NCBI RefSeq assembly: GCF_030052815.1
Contig: NC_079498.1
Coordinates: 90,316,273-90,380,272, forward strand
Origin: Hevea brasiliensis
Taxonomy: Eukaryota > Streptophyta > Magnoliopsida > Malpighiales > Euphorbiaceae
Direction of reading: 5' to 3'
DNA length: 64,000 nt
Part shown: piece by piece, positions 62,473 to 64,000 of the stretch
Position numbering within the stretch: position 1 is the first letter of the stretch
Layout: every line of letters starts with the position of its first letter
Notes under the pieces: generated by a model
The model's database searches: none
The model's input: only the letters and a program-made list of their open reading frames with translations
Told to the model about the DNA's origin: nothing
Program-made: the position numbers and the translations under genes

Positions 62473-64000
62473 AAAGTATTTTAGTTCAAAAAATATATTG
62501 AATTAGTTTTCCAATACTTCAAATAGATTGAAAATCCACATTTTTGAGTTAAAGTTATGCATTTTTCTAATTTTTCGAAGAAATCTAGAGCACGAATGGA
62601 TTTGTGATAAAACAAGGGATTTAGGTAGTTGAAATACATTTCTTCAAAAATGATATTTTGATAGAATAAACTTTTTAGCAACCAAAGTAGGGATTAAGTA
62701 GATTGGACTTAGGTTTCTAAAAGACATTATAATGGGTTTTAAGTAGTTGAACCACTATTTTTTGCATTTAATGCACCTCAACAAATTATATTTATGCCAA
62801 AATTATAAATGTAAGGTATTTTTAATGTGAAGAAAGTTACAACAACCATTAATTTGTGAATTTATTGTGTTATAACCTTCTTTCTACACTTTTTCTCTCT
62901 AAAACTTGAGTTAAAGCATTTAATCCATTGTGATTCATTTTGAATCATAATTTCTTTGTTATTCTAAGATAGAAAGTTAGTTTATTAACTAAATTTATTA
63001 TTTCTCTTTATTAGAGAATGGCTACAATGACCTAACCAGGGGTTGTTATCGAGCCAAAGAACGAGTCACTTTAAGGCTACCAACCTATAGCAAGCCTAAA
63101 ACTGAAGACTTTAACCTTCTAAGGGCCAACTTTATTGATTTGGAACTTTTTTTAAAGTTTAAGGAGGTCATTTTCTCTCTAAGACTCAAACTCAGCAGAA
63201 AGAGCTTAAAAACTTATGTGCATTATGTCAATATTTTTTTTACGTTTCTACTTTTCTTTACTATTATTGTTGTACACTACTTCATTTGTACAAACTAAGT
63301 TTCTTGTATCTTTTGTAAGACTGATATGAGCCATATAACTTTCTTTACAAACAAAGAATTCCTTAGAATTGTTTTCCTAGGAAGAGTATGCTCATAGACC
63401 ATTACTTCTTGTTTCTTTTACAATTGTTCAACACGTTTAAAACATTAACTTTGGAAAAGTTCAAGGAACCCCTTTACATGATTATATCATTTAACTTTAA
63501 CTTTAATCGCATCTTATTAATCACACTTAACTTTAGTTTTCTTTTATTATTAGGTCTACCCTTGGTATTAAAATACCTAAGAGGGTCTATTACATATTTC
63601 ATATTTAGTGTAATTAGTAGGATACTACTCCCCTTTTTAACCATTACATTACTTATGTAATATATTTCACCATCATGGAGAAGACTTGACCTGCTATCTT
63701 CAATTATTGTGGAGAAGACTTGACCTATTGGTCTTACTCTTTTGGCTTTTTCATTTCCCTAATTACATCTATTGACAATTAAGGAACTCCACATTCCCCT
63801 TCTTACACTAATATAATTACATCTTATGCTTTCAAAGTTTATTATACTCTTCCATTTCATTCTAAAGGAAAGAACTCACTAACATGTGTAACTATACAAA
63901 TCCTACCGCAAGCACATTCACATTCTATCATACACTAGATGTACATGCCCACACCATAGACATAAAACATACATCCATTAGACTATCATATACATAAACA
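62473..64000. repeat. Second copy of the 23544-25082 block
   Basis: It is near-identical to 23544-25082 to the last base of the window, in the same orientation. Differences come in small clusters rather than evenly: near 62593-62607 (TTGTGATAAAAC for TTCAGCAGTCAAAAC), near 63461 (GTTCAAGGAACCCC for GTTCCCTGAAGGAACCCC) and near 63668 (CACCATCATGGAG for ATTACTGTGGAG). No gene is seen. It is either a true second repeat copy or the same locus assembled twice. Confidence 0.85.

Overview
This is a plant nuclear window from a eudicot. The evidence is AT-rich DNA with spliced genes, GT..AG introns and dense LTR retrotransposons, plus a plastid-type nickel/cobalt transporter gene. The repeat style recalls woody Euphorbiaceae such as rubber tree, but that is a weak impression and not a demonstrated assignment.

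Layout. Positions 1-6502 hold two related very long LTRs, one inserted in the other. AT-rich DNA follows, with a 130-bp palindrome built around an (AT)n core. Two host genes occur, both on the + strand. The first (8251-10816, five exons, 592 aa) is an unrecognised protein: four exon-encoded repeats of a hydrophobic unit followed by a long coiled coil. The second (15856-20158, two exons, 378 aa) is a probable chloroplast NiCoT/UreH-family metal transporter. Its 3.2-kb intron carries a LINE fragment and two tandem duplications. Positions 20159-26133 are intergenic DNA with repeat debris.

From 26134 to the end the window is almost entirely a nested stack of LTR retrotransposons. The host layer is a decayed Tekay/Del-type chromovirus (+ strand; 5' LTR 26134-32574, internal 32575-37958, 3' LTR from 37959). 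Its 5' LTR was opened by a 4,048-bp solo LTR (27813-31860, target-site duplication GGTGG). Its 3' LTR was opened by three things: a nearly intact SIRE/Maximus-like copia element on the - strand (39210-49978, 1,399-bp LTRs, duplication AAGAC), a 3,068-bp solo LTR (50115-53182, duplication CAAAT), and a decayed Tat-lineage gypsy element on the - strand (53520-62459 and beyond). The Tat copy is cut off by a 13-N gap (62460-62472). After the gap, 62473-64000 is a near copy of 23544-25082 and may be an assembly artefact.

The only element with open gag and pol frames is the copia copy. The other elements are relics whose stops, lost catalytic residues and internal deletions are noted below. No rRNA, tRNA, CRISPR or bacterial-type feature was seen.
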